DNA of 64,000 nucleotides. It comes from Candidatus Altarchaeales archaeon. Lineage in GTDB: Archaea; Altiarchaeota; Altiarchaeia; IMC4; SCGC-AAA252-I15. The translations under genes were made by a program, and so were the position numbers. The notes under the pieces were generated by a model that was given only the letters and a program-made list of their open reading frames with translations, did not search any database and was not told where the DNA came from. Positions 34,113 through 43,003 of the stretch are shown here, in pieces (the first letter of the stretch is position 1; each line of letters begins with the position of its first letter). The stretch is from the NCBI GenBank assembly GCA_014727915.1, contig WJMO01000005.1:372001-436000 (forward strand), given 5' to 3'.

Positions 34113-36081
34113 TGTTGTGCTTTACAAGGCTTTTCACGCACATCATGCCTGCCATGAGGGATATGACGTACAGCACGTACTTGAGCCATGCTGCCACCAC
34201 GAGCACGCTTATCTCCAGTGGCTCGTCCTTGTGGACCAGGTGGGAGGTGACGGATATGGTCTTGCCCATGTATGGGAGCTCCAATCTCACGGGCAGCACG
34301 CCCTCCCTGACGGGCACGTTCAAGGCTCCCTCGCCCGCTCCTAGGACGCTCATGGACTTCTGCATCACCATGGGAGCCTCGGCTTCATCGACCATCGCAT
34401 AGTCTGCGTCGTAGACTACCGCCCTGCTCTCATAGCCTGCTGAACTGCCTCCCATGCTGAATATGCCCATGGACAGCACCCCGAAGAACGCCACCACGAA
34501 AAGGCAGATTACGACCAACACCGCCGCTCCTGCGAGCATCCACTTCACGGACTGCTGGGACACGTATCTCCTTATGACCCACACCATCGAGGCTATTATC
34601 GACAGTATGAGCAGCACCCAGCTGAAGTAGAAGAGCCCCACGCTGAATACCAGGTATAGGAGCGCGTATTTGAAGCTGGACTTCATCATATAACCCAGCC
34701 CGAAGAACACTATCGTGAATATCAGCACCGACTCCAGCGATGGCAGCTCGCTGCCTCCCTTGGCGCCGTAGGTCCACAATACGATGTAGTCCTTTGGCAG
34801 GAGTATCTGCGTCGTGGCCTCGGTGATTGTGAGGTCCGTGTTGGCGACGGGCACGTCGATCATGTCTATGAACTTCAGCGGCTCCCTGGACTCGAAGTAT
34901 ATCATGTCCAACGTCCCATGCTCTGTCTTCGGGAACGAGAGGAATAGCTTGTCATCGTCTTTTGTGAGCTTCACCGAGCTCCTGTAGCCAGTGGCCGCAT
35001 ACAATGGCGTGCCGGGGGCTTCGATGCCTATGTAGTCCATGCCCGTGTTGCTGTACTTGTAGGTAAGCTCGGCCAGCATGCTCCCCTTCTCGGTGATGGC
35101 TATCCTGTTGACGGCCCTGCTCACCGAAGCCGCAAGGGACGGGAACATCTCAAGCTTGTCCACGGTTATGCTGAACGCGTCCTTGGGCGACGCCAGGAAA
35201 GCCCTCGCATTGCTGTAGGATGGGCTTATCGAGGATTGGCTGAGGTCTATCTCCTCCGCCCCGGTGGATATTGTTATCTTCTTCTGGGGGTCTGACTCTA
35301 TGAGCACATGGTGCCGTCCCTCATCCAATGGTATCCTCAGGTTCCTGCTGTCGAACGTCCCTGATATGGCCACGTTCGCGGTTTCACCCTCCAATTCCAT
35401 GGTTAGGACGCTGCCCGAGATGCTGTAGTCCGTCGCGCCGACGACTGAGACGATGCTCTCCCCGTTGCGTAGTGTGAGGGTCGCCTGACCGAGCGAGCTT
35501 CCGAAGGACCGGTAGTCCAGGCGGTAGCTGAACTGGTCCCTCTCCGCGTATGAGTATTTGAAGCTGCCGTCCACGAGCATTGCGACCTTGTCGCTCCTCT
35601 GCACTATGACCTCACGCTCCTTGAGGCCGTACTGGTCTCCTTTGATGGCGTATCCGTTCTCTATGTCGAATGTCATCTCGTTCACTGGGCCCGGGACATA
35701 GAGTCTGACCTGGCCCCGGGTCCTGATGGTCAGGTCGCCCCTGAACGTGAACTCGCCCTCCTCCAATATCATGTAGTAGCCTTCCTTGTCGAATGAAACG
35801 GTAACGGGACGTCCGTTGACCCTCATGTTGTCGACGAGAACGTCCTCCGGCCTACCGAGGATGTAGACTTTCACATCCTCCCCGGCTATGACCTCCCCCG
35901 TTCCCTCAAGGGTGAGCATGTTCTCGTTGAGGTCTCCCGAGACCGTCATGTCCTCGAGCGCGTAGAAGCTGGGTTTCGTCTCGTTTACGATCACTATCTC
36001 AGCCGAGCTGTTCTCGGCCAACAATACCCCCAATACTATGAACAAAACCGGCACTAACAATATGAGATTCCTGTTTTTCAT
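34099..36081 (-). CDS. Large secreted/membrane protein with beta-rich ectodomain and four C-terminal helices
   Basis: A 660-residue protein. Residues 5-22 are a signal sequence; residues 25-430 are a beta-strand-rich ectodomain (FRGDLTIRTRGQVRLYVPG, GESIVSVVGATDYSISG); then four helices at about residues 445-470, 475-500, 510-540 and 630-650. Between the last two is a second ectodomain of about 100 residues. This suggests a cell-surface protein whose domain is anchored by a helical bundle. No motif identifies it. It could be a sensor or an assembly factor for the surface layer; that is speculation. Confidence 0.65.
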   Translation of the reverse strand: MKNRNLILLVPVLFIVLGVLLAENSSAEIVIVNETKPSFYALEDMTVSGDLNENMLTLEGTGEVIAGEDVKVYILGRPEDVLVDNMRVNGRPVTVSFDKEGYYMILEEGEFTFRGDLTIRTRGQVRLYVPGPVNEMTFDIENGYAIKGDQYGLKEREVIVQRSDKVAMLVDGSFKYSYAERDQFSYRLDYRSFGSSLGQATLTLRNGESIVSVVGATDYSISGSVLTMELEGETANVAISGTFDSRNLRIPLDEGRHHVLIESDPQKKITISTGAEEIDLSQSSISPSYSNARAFLASPKDAFSITVDKLEMFPSLAASVSRAVNRIAITEKGSMLAELTYKYSNTGMDYIGIEAPGTPLYAATGYRSSVKLTKDDDKLFLSFPKTEHGTLDMIYFESREPLKFIDMIDVPVANTDLTITEATTQILLPKDYIVLWTYGAKGGSELPSLESVLIFTIVFFGLGYMMKSSFKYALLYLVFSVGLFYFSWVLLILSIIASMVWVIRRYVSQQSVKWMLAGAAVLVVICLFVVAFFGVLSMGIFSMGGSSAGYESRAVVYDADYAMVDEAEAPMVMQKSMSVLGAGEGALNVPVREGVLPVRLELPYMGKTISVTSHLVHKDEPLEISVLVVAAWLKYVLYVISLMAGMMCVKSLVKHNKKGG

Positions 36082-36190
36082 GCTTAACTATGGCTAAGGC
36101 TAGTATATAAAATTCAACGTTTATTTTCGGCATCGCCCGAAACTCTGAGGTTTATATTCGCAGGGATTAAATCGTTTATATGGTGGGCCT

Positions 36191-36682
36191 ATGAACCTGT
36201 ATCGTATGCTCCGAAACCTCAGGAAGAGCCCTGATAACGTTGAGAGGGACAGGCTGATGGCGCGCTTGAACGGCAGGCGATACTTCACAGAGGACGAGCT
36301 TAACGAGATATTCTCATACAGGAGACTGGGATACCACCACAACGCCAACGCGGTCGAGATAACCACCAAGGCCTTCGAACCGGATTCCTCCCTGGGGGAT
36401 GGGATACGGGTCTTGAAGCGTTTGAACGGTGTGGACATGGCATCCGCATCCCTGATACTCTCGTTCCAGAATCCATTCTCCTACGCCGAGCTGGACAGCC
36501 GCGCATGGAACAAGCTCAGGAAATACCACGGCTTCAAGGGCGTGGAAAAGGACTTTAAATCCGATTTCTCCACTGTAGAATACGGGAAGTACCTGGAGGC
36601 CCTCAAGCTGATCGCTGAAGACTATGGGATGCGGGTGGCTGACGTCCAGTTCGTCCTGGCGTCGAACGTTAATGATGACTAA
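36191..36682 (+). CDS. Helix-hairpin-helix protein, possible DNA-glycosylase relative
   Basis: A 163-residue alpha-helical protein. The segment LKRLNGVDMASASLILSFQNPFSYAELDSRAWNKL (residues about 76-110) resembles the HhH-GPD-like patterns of base-excision glycosylases, where GV-x-x-A-S binds DNA and the following Asp-Arg is near the active site. The catalytic Lys of bifunctional enzymes and any Fe-S cysteines are absent. Its end overlaps adenylate kinase by several nt. It could be a degenerate glycosylase or a DNA-binding protein; confidence in the fold is moderate and in function low. Confidence 0.6.
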   Translation: MNLYRMLRNLRKSPDNVERDRLMARLNGRRYFTEDELNEIFSYRRLGYHHNANAVEITTKAFEPDSSLGDGIRVLKRLNGVDMASASLILSFQNPFSYAELDSRAWNKLRKYHGFKGVEKDFKSDFSTVEYGKYLEALKLIAEDYGMRVADVQFVLASNVNDD

Positions 36683-37304
36683 TATCATAATGTTGGGCCC
36701 CCCGGGCTCTGGTAAGGGAACTCAGGCGGAGATGATATCCGAAAAGTACGGTTGGCCCCAGATATCCACCGGCAACATACTGAGACATGCGATCGAAGCC
36801 AAATCCAAGCTGGGATTGGAGGCCGAGTCCTACATGGGCCGGGGGGAGCTGGTCCCCGACGAGGTCGTTGACGGCATAGTCGCTGAGAGGCTCTCCCACG
36901 AGGACTGCAGGTCAGGGTTCATACTGGACGGTTTCCCCCGGGACCTCCACCAGGCTCATGCGTTGGAGGAGATAGCCTCCATAGACCATGTCTTCGACAT
37001 AAGAGTGCCGGACCAGGCCATCGTTGACAGGCTGTCCAAGCGGAGGGTCTGCGACTGCGGGGAAACATACCACCTGGAATACAACCCCCCCAGAGCCGAG
37101 GGTGTCTGCGACGAGTGCGGAAAGCCCCTCTACCAGCGGGACGATGACAATGAGGGGACCATAAGGAACCGTCTGAAAGTATACCATGAGAAGACAGAGC
37201 CCCTGATAGGATACTACCGGGAGAAGGGGTTGCTGGTTGAATTGGACGGCACCCGGGACATAGGGGAGGTCTTTGATGGTATGTGCTCCCGCCTGGACGG
37301 TTGA
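36675..37304 (+). CDS. adk: Adenylate kinase (long form with zinc-type lid)
   Basis: A 209-residue adenylate kinase interconverting ATP, AMP and ADP. P-loop GPPGSGKGTQ, AMP site ISTGNILR, FILDGFPRD, and a lid domain with four cysteines, CDCGETYH ... CDECG (about residues 119-142), which would bind zinc or another metal. This is the bacterial-type monomer rather than the trimeric archaeal AdkA. Two ATG codons (36672, 36675) lie inside the end of the upstream gene; the second is used. Confidence 0.95.
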   Translation: MTNIIMLGPPGSGKGTQAEMISEKYGWPQISTGNILRHAIEAKSKLGLEAESYMGRGELVPDEVVDGIVAERLSHEDCRSGFILDGFPRDLHQAHALEEIASIDHVFDIRVPDQAIVDRLSKRRVCDCGETYHLEYNPPRAEGVCDECGKPLYQRDDDNEGTIRNRLKVYHEKTEPLIGYYREKGLLVELDGTRDIGEVFDGMCSRLDG

Positions 37305-37307
37305 ACA

Positions 37308-38546
37308 ATGATGGAATGGAGGGATTTTGCGGCCTTAACACTGGTTTTGATCTTAGCCGGTATTGTCTCGGCCGATGTGGTCAAGGTCTATGAGCTGAGG
37401 CGTCCGATACACCTTGGCAGTAAGAATATCTCAGACTGGGATGCATCTAGGCCGTACGGCCTTGAATTGGAGGATGAATTCCGGGTTGACGGCCCCTATA
37501 AAAAAGCTTGGATAAGCATGCAACTCTATGACAGGTTCTACCATCAGGGCACGCTCCTCTCATTCAACAACAAGACACTATCCAACCTATGTCGTGTGAG
37601 GGAATATGACAAATGGGTGTTGTGCAACATAACCATAGCCGATGAACTGTTAAGGCCTGAGAAAAACACGTTTTCCCTGCGTTCCATCTGGACTCTCAGG
37701 TATTCCGACCACACCGACTTCATGTTCAAAGACCTTGGGATCTTCCTGGAGTACGAGTCTTTAGAGCCTGAGTTCCTGGTGTCCAAGACTCAGTCGTCGT
37801 ATGAGGTCGTCTCAGGAGAGCCTGTTAACGTCACGGTATCCCTGACAAACATCGGGGTCAAACCGGCCTATAACATGTCCGCACGCGACATAAAGCCGCC
37901 TGGCGCCTACCTGGTTTCCGGCTCTTTGGAGAGGGAGTTCAGCCCCCTCCGCGGGGGCGACATACTATGGTTCGAATACCAGCTGGTGGCCGATGAGCCG
38001 GGAGGCTATGAGTCATGGGCTGGGAGATACTCATACTATGACGGTAACTGGACCCTTCACACGGGGGAGATAGACCCCACAGTATTCGATGTCAGGCCGT
38101 CAAAGCCCTTCCTCCTGGTCCGGAAGAACGTATCCTCCCCCACCCTCTATTTTGGCATGGGGGGTGTTGTCACCGTGACAGTATACAACAACGGCTCTTT
38201 CGGGGCTCATAACGTCATGTTACGGGACTATCTGCCGGCTAACTTCACGGTTTCAGGGGGCTCTCCGAACGCGTCACTGGGCTTCATAGGCGCCGGCGAG
38301 AACTTAACAGTCGAATATAACATCTCGCCCAAGGACCCTGGCACATTCTCTTCCACGGCTGTGGTCGAATACGAGGACTCCACGGGATTCGACTATGAGG
38401 CCCGGAGCAACCACGTGGAGATAACATCGGTAGTGCCTCCCTCAGTGGTTGAGGGCTTGAACCCGCTGCTGGTCCTGGCCGCAATAGTCGTGCTGATGGT
38501 GTTCCTCCTTGTTGTGTTCATACTTGTTAAGTCCCGCGGCCTCTAG
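37308..38546 (+). CDS. Surface-exposed protein with repeat (DUF11-like) domains and C-terminal anchor
   Basis: A 412-residue protein with an N-terminal signal (AALTLVLILAGIVSADV), two extracellular beta-sandwich domains and a C-terminal membrane helix (LLVLAAIVVLMVFLLVVFILV). Residues about 160-210 and 275-360 match the conserved repeat type DUF11 (VTVSLTNIGVKPAYNMSARD; VTVTVYNNGSFGAHNVMLRDYLP), common in archaeal and bacterial surface proteins. Several N-x-S/T sites suggest N-glycosylation. It converges with the lipoprotein gene, overlapping by 4 nt. Confidence 0.78.
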   Translation: MMEWRDFAALTLVLILAGIVSADVVKVYELRRPIHLGSKNISDWDASRPYGLELEDEFRVDGPYKKAWISMQLYDRFYHQGTLLSFNNKTLSNLCRVREYDKWVLCNITIADELLRPEKNTFSLRSIWTLRYSDHTDFMFKDLGIFLEYESLEPEFLVSKTQSSYEVVSGEPVNVTVSLTNIGVKPAYNMSARDIKPPGAYLVSGSLEREFSPLRGGDILWFEYQLVADEPGGYESWAGRYSYYDGNWTLHTGEIDPTVFDVRPSKPFLLVRKNVSSPTLYFGMGGVVTVTVYNNGSFGAHNVMLRDYLPANFTVSGGSPNASLGFIGAGENLTVEYNISPKDPGTFSSTAVVEYEDSTGFDYEARSNHVEITSVVPPSVVEGLNPLLVLAAIVVLMVFLLVVFILVKSRGL

Positions 38547-39067
38547 AAATACAGCGCTACTTCGCTGTCCCATGCGACATAGCATTTGGCTTCGGTCTCC
38601 TTTATGGTGAGGTAGTATACGTTGCCCTCATCGTGCAATGTCCCGCTGGAGTCCACCCATGAGCCTATGTTATGCTCTTCGACCTTGAATCCTACCTTGT
38701 ATTCCCTCCATAGGTGGCGTTGTATGACCCCCCGGGCATCAAGTTCAGGAGCCATATAGTATCCCGCGCAGTAGTAGTACTCCCTCCTTTCCCCGACGTT
38801 CTTCCCCCAGTAGCAGTCTATCGTATGGCTCGCCGACATCTTACTTGAGCTAGGAGATGAAAAATCGTCTAAAAAGGCGTTTTCAAGCTCTGGTTTGATT
38901 AGCTTGGCGTCTAGGTAATCGGATGACAGGCGTATCTGAATGCCTTTGGAGGCTACGTTGCATGGGGTGACATAGACCCTCGGTTTTGTCTTGGCCTTCT
39001 TTTTTCCGATGCAGGCCCCGGCAGACAACAGCAGGATGATAATTAATAAGATGTATATGTGGCGCAT
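38543..39067 (-). CDS. Putative lipoprotein with Cys-containing domain
   Basis: A 174-residue protein with a hydrophobic leader ending SAGACIG, a possible lipobox with Cys19, then a basic stretch (KKKAKTKPR) and a beta-rich domain with four further cysteines (TPCN, DCYWG, YCAGYY, KCYVAW) that may form two disulfides. I recognise no family. It would be exported and lipid-anchored. Confidence 0.6.
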   Translation of the reverse strand: MRHIYILLIIILLLSAGACIGKKKAKTKPRVYVTPCNVASKGIQIRLSSDYLDAKLIKPELENAFLDDFSSPSSSKMSASHTIDCYWGKNVGERREYYYCAGYYMAPELDARGVIQRHLWREYKVGFKVEEHNIGSWVDSSGTLHDEGNVYYLTIKETEAKCYVAWDSEVALYF

Positions 39068-39122
39068 ATTTAATCACTTCTTTTATTAATAATATCTGTC
39101 CTTTAATAAAAGAATTCAAAAA

Positions 39123-40337
39123 ATGGTTCGTAGGAACTCCAACATAGCGAAACTCCATGCAGGCTACCTTTTCCCGGAGATCAACAGGCGCAGGAGGAAG
39201 CTACTTGAACAAGACCCGGACGCCAGGATAATCAGCTTGGGGGTCGGCAACACCACGGAGCCCCTGACCGGCCACATCAGCGAAGGCCTCGTAGGCTCTG
39301 CGAAGGGCCTTGGCACCGTTGGGGGATACTCAGGCTACGGGGACGAGCAAGGGCTCACGGAGCTGCGGTCCAAGATAGGCGAGAGGGTATACGGTGGCTC
39401 CGTCGATGCGGGGGAGGTCTTCATATCAGACGGGGCGAAATGCGACATAGGCAGGCTTCAGGTGATGTTCGGCAGTGGGGTGACGGTCGCCGTCCAGGAC
39501 CCCGCATACCCGGTCTACGTGGACGGCAGCGTTATAGTGGGCGCTACCGGAGGCTACAATGAAGGCAGGGCTTTGTTCGACGGCATAGAGTACATGTCTT
39601 GCACGCCCGAGAACGACTTCTTCCCGGACCTGCAGAACACTCGGCGCACGGATCTGATATACTTCTGCTCCCCGAACAACCCCACCGGGGCGGTGGCTTC
39701 CAAGAAGCAGCTTAAGGAGCTCGTGGATTTCGCGGCAGATAACCGGTCCATAATCATCTTTGACGCGGCCTACAGCGAGTTCATCTCAGACAGTAAGCTT
39801 CCGAAGACCATATTCGACGTGAAGGGATCAAGGGAGGTGGCGTTGGAGGTGAACAGTTTCTCCAAGATGGTAGGTTTCACTGGCGTCAGACTCGGGTGGA
39901 CGGTCGTGCCCGATGAGTTGAAGTTCGATGACGGTTCGGGCGTCAACAGGGACTGGGACCGGGTCACATGCACCATATTCAACGGGGCGTCCAACATAGC
40001 CCAACAGGGGGGCCTCGCGTCATTGGACGACGAGGGCTTGGCGGAGATGCGCGAGACCATAGCATACTACATGGAGAATGCGCGGATCATAAAGGACGCC
40101 TTGGATGAGATGGGGGTTACGACGTACGGGGGCGTTAACGCACCCTACATATGGGCTCACTTCCCCGGGCGGAACTCCTGGGACGTGTTCGAGGAGATAC
40201 TGAACAAATGCCATGTGGTTACCACACCAGGCAGCGGCTTCGGGCCCGCAGGGGAAGGCTTCATACGCTTCAGCGCGTTCGGCCACCGACAAGACATTCA
40301 AGAAGCGGTTGAAAGGCTCAAAGCTAAACTAAGATAA
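39123..40337 (+). CDS. dapL: LL-diaminopimelate aminotransferase
   Basis: A 404-residue class I/II aminotransferase. Family-specific segments NIAKLHAGYLFPEI at the start, PEGYSGYGDEQG-like GGYSGYGDEQGL, SPNNPTGAVASKKQL, the PLP site SFSKMVGFTGVRLGWTVVP and the end GEGFIRFSAFG all match DapL. It converts tetrahydrodipicolinate directly to LL-diaminopimelate in lysine synthesis, which the cell may use even without peptidoglycan. DapA-like protein at 24983-26152 could supply the preceding step. No DapB or DapF is in the window. Confidence 0.94.
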   Translation: MVRRNSNIAKLHAGYLFPEINRRRRKLLEQDPDARIISLGVGNTTEPLTGHISEGLVGSAKGLGTVGGYSGYGDEQGLTELRSKIGERVYGGSVDAGEVFISDGAKCDIGRLQVMFGSGVTVAVQDPAYPVYVDGSVIVGATGGYNEGRALFDGIEYMSCTPENDFFPDLQNTRRTDLIYFCSPNNPTGAVASKKQLKELVDFAADNRSIIIFDAAYSEFISDSKLPKTIFDVKGSREVALEVNSFSKMVGFTGVRLGWTVVPDELKFDDGSGVNRDWDRVTCTIFNGASNIAQQGGLASLDDEGLAEMRETIAYYMENARIIKDALDEMGVTTYGGVNAPYIWAHFPGRNSWDVFEEILNKCHVVTTPGSGFGPAGEGFIRFSAFGHRQDIQEAVERLKAKLR

Positions 40338-40371
40338 TAAAAAAAGTTAGAAAAAGAAGAACTTTCAGGCT

Positions 40372-40683
40372 TTATCCGAAGAGTGAGGCCAGGCCGCTTG
40401 CGGCTTCTTCCTCGCTTGCTCCGTCGTCTTCCTTCTTCTCTTCTTTCTTCTCCTCTGCTGGTGCGCCACCACCCGCGGCTGGGGCTGGTGCTGCTGCAGG
40501 GGCTGCGACAACTGCCTTCTCGATGGCTTCGTCGATGTTGACTCCGTCCAAGCTGGCTACCAGGGCCTTCACCCTGGCCTCGTCAACGTCGACTCCCGCT
40601 CCCTTCAAGACGGCTGTGACGCCCTTCTCATCCACTTTCTTGCCTGCTGAGTGCAAGAGCATAGCAGCGTAAACGTATTCCAT
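40372..40683 (-). CDS. rpl12: Ribosomal protein L12/P1 (archaeal stalk protein)
   Basis: A 103-residue acidic stalk protein. It has the N-terminal helical dimerisation and L10-binding domain ([34 protein letters not shown]), an Ala/Pro hinge ([14 protein letters not shown]), a charged [11 protein letters not shown] stretch and the conserved end ASGLASLFG. This is the archaeal/eukaryotic P1-P2 type that recruits elongation factors. It is normally next to rpl10 (rplP0); here the neighbours are dapL and a glycosyltransferase, so the stalk operon is split. Confidence 0.96.
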   Translation of the reverse strand: MEYVYAAMLLHSAGKKVDEKGVTAVLKGAGVDVDEARVKALVASLDGVNIDEAIEKAVVAAPAAAPAPAAGGGAPAEEKKEEKKEDDGASEEEAASGLASLFG

Positions 40684-40759
40684 CTCAAATCCTCCAAAAA
40701 CTAACGCAAAAACGTAGCAGAGATATAGGGATTCCCGATATAAAAGTGTTTCACCCCCG

Positions 40760-41428
40760 TTATCCGAGGATTGAGGTCCGAACTATGGTGGTCAGGAACC
40801 GGACCCCCTCCCTGAACGCGCTGAGCTTTGACGCGCCCTTGCGGTCGTCGTATCCGATGGGCACCTCCCTGAACAAGTAACCCCGCTTATGGGAGCGTAT
40901 GGTGATAACAATCATCATATCCAACGTGTCCGGGAGGGGCTGCAGCTCATCGAACGTCGTCTTGCTGAACACCTTCATCCCGCTGCTGACATCATACACC
41001 CGCTTCATCAGCAGGATGCTCGTCAGATAAATGAAGAATGTGTTCCCCAATTTGCGGATGAACGGCATTCCAGCGTTAACCCCCAGGAACCTGGACCCTG
41101 ACACGATGCACCCGTCGCCTTTGAACTCTCCCAGCAGCTTTGGTATCGCAGCCGGCGGGTACGTGTGGTCGGCGTCCAACAGGCAGATAACGCCATAGCT
41201 GCTGTTCTCCACTCCCGTCTTTATGGCGGCACCGTAGCCTCTGTTGGTCTCGTGGCGTATTATCCTCGCCCCCGCAGACTCCGCCACCTCGCCAGTGCGG
41301 TCGCTGCTACCGTCATCGACAACAACGATCTCGTGGGTCACACCAGCCAAAGCGGCCCTGACTTCTTCCACGGTCTCTCCCACGCCATCCTCTTCGTTCA
41401 GCGCGGGAACGACCACACTCAACTCCAT
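40760..41428 (-). CDS. Glycosyltransferase family 2 (dolichyl-phosphate mannosyl/glucosyltransferase-like)
   Basis: A 222-residue GT2 enzyme: [11 protein letters not shown] start, [11 protein letters not shown] nucleotide-sugar loop, the metal-binding Asp pair in [10 protein letters not shown] and SGSRFLG. The length and lack of membrane tail fit the DPM1 group, which transfers a sugar from a nucleotide to a polyprenol phosphate for N-glycosylation. Start ATG 41428, about 25 nt after a T-rich TATA box (ttttttaata). The frame extends upstream without signals; that part is antisense to the structured RNA region. Confidence 0.9.
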   Translation of the reverse strand: MELSVVVPALNEEDGVGETVEEVRAALAGVTHEIVVVDDGSSDRTGEVAESAGARIIRHETNRGYGAAIKTGVENSSYGVICLLDADHTYPPAAIPKLLGEFKGDGCIVSGSRFLGVNAGMPFIRKLGNTFFIYLTSILLMKRVYDVSSGMKVFSKTTFDELQPLPDTLDMMIVITIRSHKRGYLFREVPIGYDDRKGASKLSAFREGVRFLTTIVRTSILG

Positions 41429-41453
41429 ACAGAACACATACTCCGACAGTATT

Positions 41454-41636
41454 AAAAAACAGTATTGTGTGTTGTTTTGCGGTGGGGTTGTCCTGCGTTC
41501 ACTCCGTTGGGGAGCATCACTTCCCCGGTGAACCCCACCAGGTTCATGGTTGCGCAGGGGCCGCGTCCACCGCAATGTTGCCCCTCACTTGACGCACCCG
41601 ATCATCGAATCACAGGTGCCTTCGCAGAAGGGCAAG
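41454..41636 (-). ncRNA. Candidate structured noncoding RNA (strand probable, class unknown)
   Basis: About 180 nt with long perfect inverted repeats and no good gene. Nested set 1: 41478-41485 with 41567-41574 (8 bp), 41492-41497 with 41553-41558, 41497-41502 with 41528-41533, and 41509-41513 with 41522-41526. A competing 9-bp helix, 41481-41489 with 41531-41539, excludes the outermost and next helices. A second domain pairs 41578-41582 with 41631-41635, enclosing 41594-41598/41615-41619 and a small hairpin at 41620-41630. On the minus strand a TATA box lies about 26 nt before 41636 and a T6 run (41454-41459) ends it; a plus-strand reading is also possible because a weaker TATA lies near 41450. 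It matches no RNA class I know (not SRP, RNase P, tRNA or TPP riboswitch). Confidence 0.5.
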
Positions 41637-41655
41637 TATGATATGGGAACCACTA

Positions 41656-41667
41656 GCTTATAAAAAC
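41656..41667 (-). promoter_or_regulatory. TATA box for the structured RNA candidate
   Basis: Read on the minus strand the sequence is GTTTTTATAAGC. It lies between the thiC stop and the structured region, about 26 nt before the expected transcript start at about 41636, and nothing else on the minus strand needs a promoter here before the glycosyltransferase. Confidence 0.45.
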
Positions 41668-41670
41668 AGG

Positions 41671-42861
41671 CTATTCCCCCTTGTACACCTTCAGAGCGCA
41701 GTATTCCCCGCACATGCTGCACTCCCCTCCCTTTTTGTCTCCCTTATAGCGTTTTTTAACGTCGGGGTCCAGGGCGAGCTCGAACATGCGGTCCCAGTCC
41801 AGGTTGAACCTGGCCCTGCTCATCTCATCATCCCTGCCACGCCGGCCCAGCTTCACAACATCCGCGGCGTGAGCCGCTATCTTGGATGCAATTACGCCCT
41901 CGCGCACGTCCTTGACGTCTGGGAGCCCCAGATGCTCGCTTGGTGTCACATAGCATAGGAAGTCAGCGCCGTACATGCCGGCAACAGCCCCTCCGATGGC
42001 GGAGGTTATGTGGTCGTATCCGACGCCGACATCGCAGACCAGCGGGCCAAGCACGTAGAATGGAGCTCCCTGACACGCTTTCTTCTGCAACTCAATGTTC
42101 CGCTGAATCTGGTCCAATGGCACATGCCCCGGCCCCTCCACAATCACTTTAACACCGGCCTCCCACGCCCGCTTTGTCAGCTCTCCGAGAACCTTCAGCT
42201 CGTGGAGCTGAGCCTTGTCGGTGGCGTCATGGAGGCACCCCGGCCGCAGAGCGTCTCCCAGGCTCACCGTAACCTCATATTCCCGAAGGACTTCCAGGAT
42301 GTCATCGTAGCCGGTGTAAAGGGGGTTCTCCAGGTTGTGCTTTCGCATCCACGCCGCCAGGAAACAACCTCCCCTGCTGGTGACCGGTATTATCCGCTCT
42401 CCCGCGTGTTTGACGCCCTCCAATGTGACGCCGGCGTGTATGGTCATGAAGTCCACGCCCTCCCGGCACTGGCTTTCGACCTCTTTCAGGTAGTCTTCTA
42501 GGGTGAACTCCAAGCCCCTCCCGGCGTAGGCCTGGTATATGGGCACCGTTCCCAGGGGAACGGACGTCTCCTTGAGGATCCTCTTCCTTGTGCTGCTGGT
42601 GTCGCCTCCGACGCTCAAGTCCATCAGCGTGTCCGCGCCGGCGTCCACGGCGACCCTGGCCTTCTCCAACTCCAGTTCAACGCTCAGTTCCCCGGGGCTG
42701 AAGCCGATGTTGGCGTTGACCTTCGTGGCGACGCCCTCGCCGATGGCCAGGGGGTCGATGTCACGACGGGCGTTCTTCACCAAAACCAGGCTTCCCCCGT
42801 CCACAGCCTTACTCAGCCTTTCCCTGGGGACATCCTCCCGCTCAGATATGACATCCAACAT
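41671..42861 (-). CDS. thiC: Phosphomethylpyrimidine synthase
   Basis: A 396-residue radical SAM enzyme of the ThiC type, turning aminoimidazole ribotide into HMP phosphate. Core motifs are KVNANIGFSP, ADTLMDLSVGGD, VPIYQAY and VEGPGHVPLDQI. The cluster-binding motif at the C-terminus is CSMCGEYC (Cx2Cx3C), the short archaeal form of the bacterial Cx2Cx4C. It is separated from thiM/thiE/thiL by more than 8 kb. No TPP riboswitch is seen upstream; a shared TATA box (ttataatata) lies about 30 nt before the ATG at 42861, so a leaderless mRNA is likely. Confidence 0.96.
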   Translation of the reverse strand: MLDVISEREDVPRERLSKAVDGGSLVLVKNARRDIDPLAIGEGVATKVNANIGFSPGELSVELELEKARVAVDAGADTLMDLSVGGDTSSTRKRILKETSVPLGTVPIYQAYAGRGLEFTLEDYLKEVESQCREGVDFMTIHAGVTLEGVKHAGERIIPVTSRGGCFLAAWMRKHNLENPLYTGYDDILEVLREYEVTVSLGDALRPGCLHDATDKAQLHELKVLGELTKRAWEAGVKVIVEGPGHVPLDQIQRNIELQKKACQGAPFYVLGPLVCDVGVGYDHITSAIGGAVAGMYGADFLCYVTPSEHLGLPDVKDVREGVIASKIAAHAADVVKLGRRGRDDEMSRARFNLDWDRMFELALDPDVKKRYKGDKKGGECSMCGEYCALKVYKGE

Positions 42862-42931
42862 CTTATCGCAGACTATTTAACAAACGAGGCTATATTATAA
42901 GAACCCGCCTAAAATAAAACACCCTCTACAT
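42862..42931. promoter_or_regulatory. Shared divergent promoter of thiC and tRNA-Arg
   Basis: A single AT box, tatattataag at about 42890-42900, lies about 30-37 nt before the tRNA-Arg 5' end and about 30-37 nt before the thiC start on the other strand, so one TATA region appears to serve both genes. Confidence 0.5.
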
Positions 42932-43003
42932 GCCCGTATAGGGTAGCGGATATCCTACGGGGTTGCGGACCTCGTGACTCGCGTTCAAGTCGCGGTACGG
43001 GCA
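42932..43003 (+). tRNA. tRNA-Arg (anticodon GCG)
   Basis: A 72-nt cloverleaf without intron: acceptor GCCCGTA/TACGGGC, D arm with GG at the loop, anticodon stem CGGGG/CCTCG with loop TTGCGGA (anticodon GCG at 42965-42967, reading CGC/CGU), short variable loop TGAC, T arm TCGCG-TTCAAGT-CGCGG and discriminator A at 43003. CCA is not encoded. Its 3' end overlaps the end of the minus-strand gene at 42985-43347 by 19 nt. Confidence 0.95.

Noticed and set aside
41479..41574. tRNA-like acceptor helix (GCGGTGG...CCACCGC) in the intergenic region
   Set aside because: There is no T-arm (no TTCAANT loop) or anticodon arm of proper size; the helices instead form other nested stems. Recorded as a structured RNA candidate of unknown class.
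42862..42931. TPP riboswitch upstream of thiC
   Set aside because: The distance from the probable start to the ATG is only a few nt and no THI-box sequences are present; the leader is too short.
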